Origin: Methanobrevibacter thaueri
GTDB lineage: Archaea > Methanobacteriota > Methanobacteria > Methanobacteriales > Methanobacteriaceae
DNA: 64,000 nucleotides
Direction: 5' to 3'
Assembly: GCF_015062915.1 (NCBI RefSeq)
Contig: NZ_SUTJ01000003.1
Coordinates: 97,525 to 161,524 of the forward strand
Position numbers and translations under genes: made by a program. Of this stretch, positions 62,387 to 64,000 are shown one piece after another (the stretch's first letter is position 1; each line of letters starts with the position of its first letter). The notes beneath the pieces were generated by a model. It saw nothing but the letters and a program-made list of their open reading frames with translations, did no database searches and was not told the DNA's origin.

Positions 62387-63997
62387 ATGAACGTTATGAT
62401 CTTGGCAATAATATTTATTGTTTACATATTTGCCTTAGTATTCGTGGGATACTACGCTTACAAAAAAACCAATTCCTCTGAAGACTTTATGATTGCGGGT
62501 AAGGACACTCACCCATTCATCATGGCAATGAGTTATGGTGCTACTTTCATCTCAACGGCAGCAATCGTAGGTTTTGGTGGAGTTGCAGGCCAATATGGAA
62601 TGAGTGTATTATGGCTAGCATTTTTAAATATTATTATTGGTGTATTTATAGCATTTGTATTTTTAGGAAAAAGGACTCGTCGTATGGGACACGCTCTGGA
62701 ATCCTTGACATTTCCGGAATTTTTAGGTAAACGTTTTGACTCAAAATTCATCCATTACGTTTCAGGATTAATCATTTTCTGTGCAATGCCCCTTTATGCG
62801 GCAGTGGTATTGATTGGTGCTGCAAGATTCTTGGAATCTTCATTGCTGATTGATTTCAGTATCGCATTGTTAATCTTATCCATTATCATCACATTCTATG
62901 TGCTTTTCGGTGGTATCCGTGGTGTAATGTATACAGACGCGCTTCAAGGAACCATCATGGTTGTTGCAATGCTGTTCCTGCTTGTATTTGTATATTGGTT
63001 GCTTGGAGGAGTCGACACAGCCAACGTTGCACTTACCAACATGGGTCATCTGTACCCGGCAGATGCCATGGCAACGGGCGGAACGGGTTGGACTTCGTTT
63101 CCGGAGTTCGGAACACCATTCTGGTGGTCACTTGTATCCTCTACATTAATCGGTGTAGGTATTGGGGTGCTCGCACAACCTTCATTAATCGTAAGGTTCA
63201 TGACTGTGAAATCCGATAAGGAACTCAACAGATCAGTTTTAATTGGCGGAATATTCATCGCAATCATGCCAACAACAGCATACATTGTCGGATCCCTGTC
63301 CAATGTATACTTCTTTGATAAATTAGGCAAGATTGCAGTCGACGTTGTTGGAGGAAACATCGATAAGATTATTCCGACATTCATCACAATGGCATTGCCT
63401 GAATGGTTTGTATACATTTTCCTATTGTCCCTGATTGCAGCTGCAATGTCAACAATATCCTCACAACTGCACACTCAAGGTACTGCATTCGGTGTGGACA
63501 TTTACGGTACAATAAGAGACAAATCCAAACAAAAACTCGACCAAGTCAGCATTTCAAGAGTAGGTATCCTGATAGCTATCATATTGGCATTGGTAATGGC
63601 ATTCTCCCTTCCGGGAAGTGTGGTTGCACTCGGAACAAGCCTGTTCTTTGAAATTTGTGCTGCAGCATTCCTGCCAGTGTTCTTGGGAGCTCTTTACTGG
63701 AAAGGAATTACAAGACTTGGTGCAATTGCAGGAATATTGTCTGGAACATTCGTAAGCCTGTTCTGGTTGTTTTTCGTATTCAAGAAAACTGCAGTGGGCA
63801 TTGGAATTTGTAAATTCATATTCGGTATGGAAACATTACTTCCGGCTGCTCCATGGCCGTTCATTGATGTAATGTTGATAGCAGTGCCGGTTTCTGCAAT
63901 ATTCACAATCGTAGTAAGTTTACTTACCAAACCTCCTGCTGATGAGGTAATTGACAAAGCATTTAAAAACATCGATACAAAAGGAAGTGATGCATAA
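62387..63997 (+). CDS. Sodium:solute symporter family protein
   Basis: The 536-residue protein has about thirteen membrane helices. SSS-family features are the N-terminal YYAYKKTNSSEDFMIAGKDT, GATFISTAAIVGFGGVAGQY (sodium-site region) and RGVMYTDALQGTIMVVAMLF. The solute could be an amino acid, a monocarboxylate or pantothenate; it cannot be told here. AGAGGTAATTATTT precedes the ATG. The stop TAATGA overlaps an ATG at 63997 that may start a further gene beyond the window. Confidence 0.92.
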   Translation: MNVMILAIIFIVYIFALVFVGYYAYKKTNSSEDFMIAGKDTHPFIMAMSYGATFISTAAIVGFGGVAGQYGMSVLWLAFLNIIIGVFIAFVFLGKRTRRMGHALESLTFPEFLGKRFDSKFIHYVSGLIIFCAMPLYAAVVLIGAARFLESSLLIDFSIALLILSIIITFYVLFGGIRGVMYTDALQGTIMVVAMLFLLVFVYWLLGGVDTANVALTNMGHLYPADAMATGGTGWTSFPEFGTPFWWSLVSSTLIGVGIGVLAQPSLIVRFMTVKSDKELNRSVLIGGIFIAIMPTTAYIVGSLSNVYFFDKLGKIAVDVVGGNIDKIIPTFITMALPEWFVYIFLLSLIAAAMSTISSQLHTQGTAFGVDIYGTIRDKSKQKLDQVSISRVGILIAIILALVMAFSLPGSVVALGTSLFFEICAAAFLPVFLGALYWKGITRLGAIAGILSGTFVSLFWLFFVFKKTAVGIGICKFIFGMETLLPAAPWPFIDVMLIAVPVSAIFTIVVSLLTKPPADEVIDKAFKNIDTKGSDA

Positions 63998-64000
63998 TGA

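Overview
The window reads as a stretch of chromosome from a methanogenic archaeon of the order Methanobacteriales, most likely a Methanobrevibacter. The grounds are gene content, not a database match. There is a nine-gene A1AO ATP synthase operon, a thiol:fumarate reductase B subunit, TFB, archaeal DnaG and Gar1, TiaS, 2-phosphoglycerate kinase, a FilR1-type regulator, archaeal SepF, a giant adhesin-like surface protein and a protein with a pseudomurein-binding-like segment. The DNA is AT-rich, promoters are TTTATATA-type boxes, and ribosome binding sites are of the AGGAGGTGAT type. No insertion sequence, prophage or CRISPR array was seen.

Layout. 1-3292: a truncated unknown gene, a Cys-rich unknown, an HTH regulator and, divergent from it, tiaS. 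3486-11066: an accessory-looking metabolic block. It holds two tandem copies of a DUF3100 membrane protein plus small membrane partner, then MmgE/PrpD, a TIM-barrel protein, a fumarase-alpha-like 4Fe-4S dehydratase, a short citrate synthase/citryl-CoA lyase and a nitroreductase. Together they look like a carboxylic-acid uptake and interconversion locus and are the best candidate here for an undescribed system. 11068-12140: small unknown proteins. 12305-21144: ATP synthase genes H-I-K-E-C-F-A-B-D, followed by a 49-residue membrane microprotein.

21413-27687: an ATP-grasp enzyme, tRNA-Gln, DUF1284, BioY, DnaG, RraA-like, Gar1 and TFB (information processing plus biotin uptake). 27779-38826: a two-domain glycosyltransferase, transporters (EamA, TauE), a TPR protein, YbjQ-type proteins, TatD, PyrH, a nitroreductase, aquaporin and a secreted cell-wall-type protein. 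39279-44219: the adhesin (beta-helix, eight DUF11 repeats, C-terminal anchor). 44486-53281: a small acidic protein with a possible histone fold and coiled coil, a ZPR1-type zinc protein, 2-phosphoglycerate kinase, DUF1611 followed by SepF, a TDT transporter, a TatD-like hydrolase, a FilR1-type regulator, GlyRS and dCTP deaminase. 53309-62277: a ferredoxin-like protein, a SpoU/TrmJ methyltransferase, TfrB, IorA-IorB, an ACT protein, phenylacetate-CoA ligase and a TPR protein. The ior/paaK group suggests interconversion of aryl acids and aromatic 2-oxoacids. The window ends with a sodium:solute symporter whose promoter carries strong palindromes.

A cross-cutting observation is start-codon choice. 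Several genes have a clear Shine-Dalgarno GGTG placed six bases before a TTG or GTG start. The same geometry in tiaS, the second DUF3100 gene, tfb and the TrmJ-like gene points at ATT, ATT, ACG and ATA codons.
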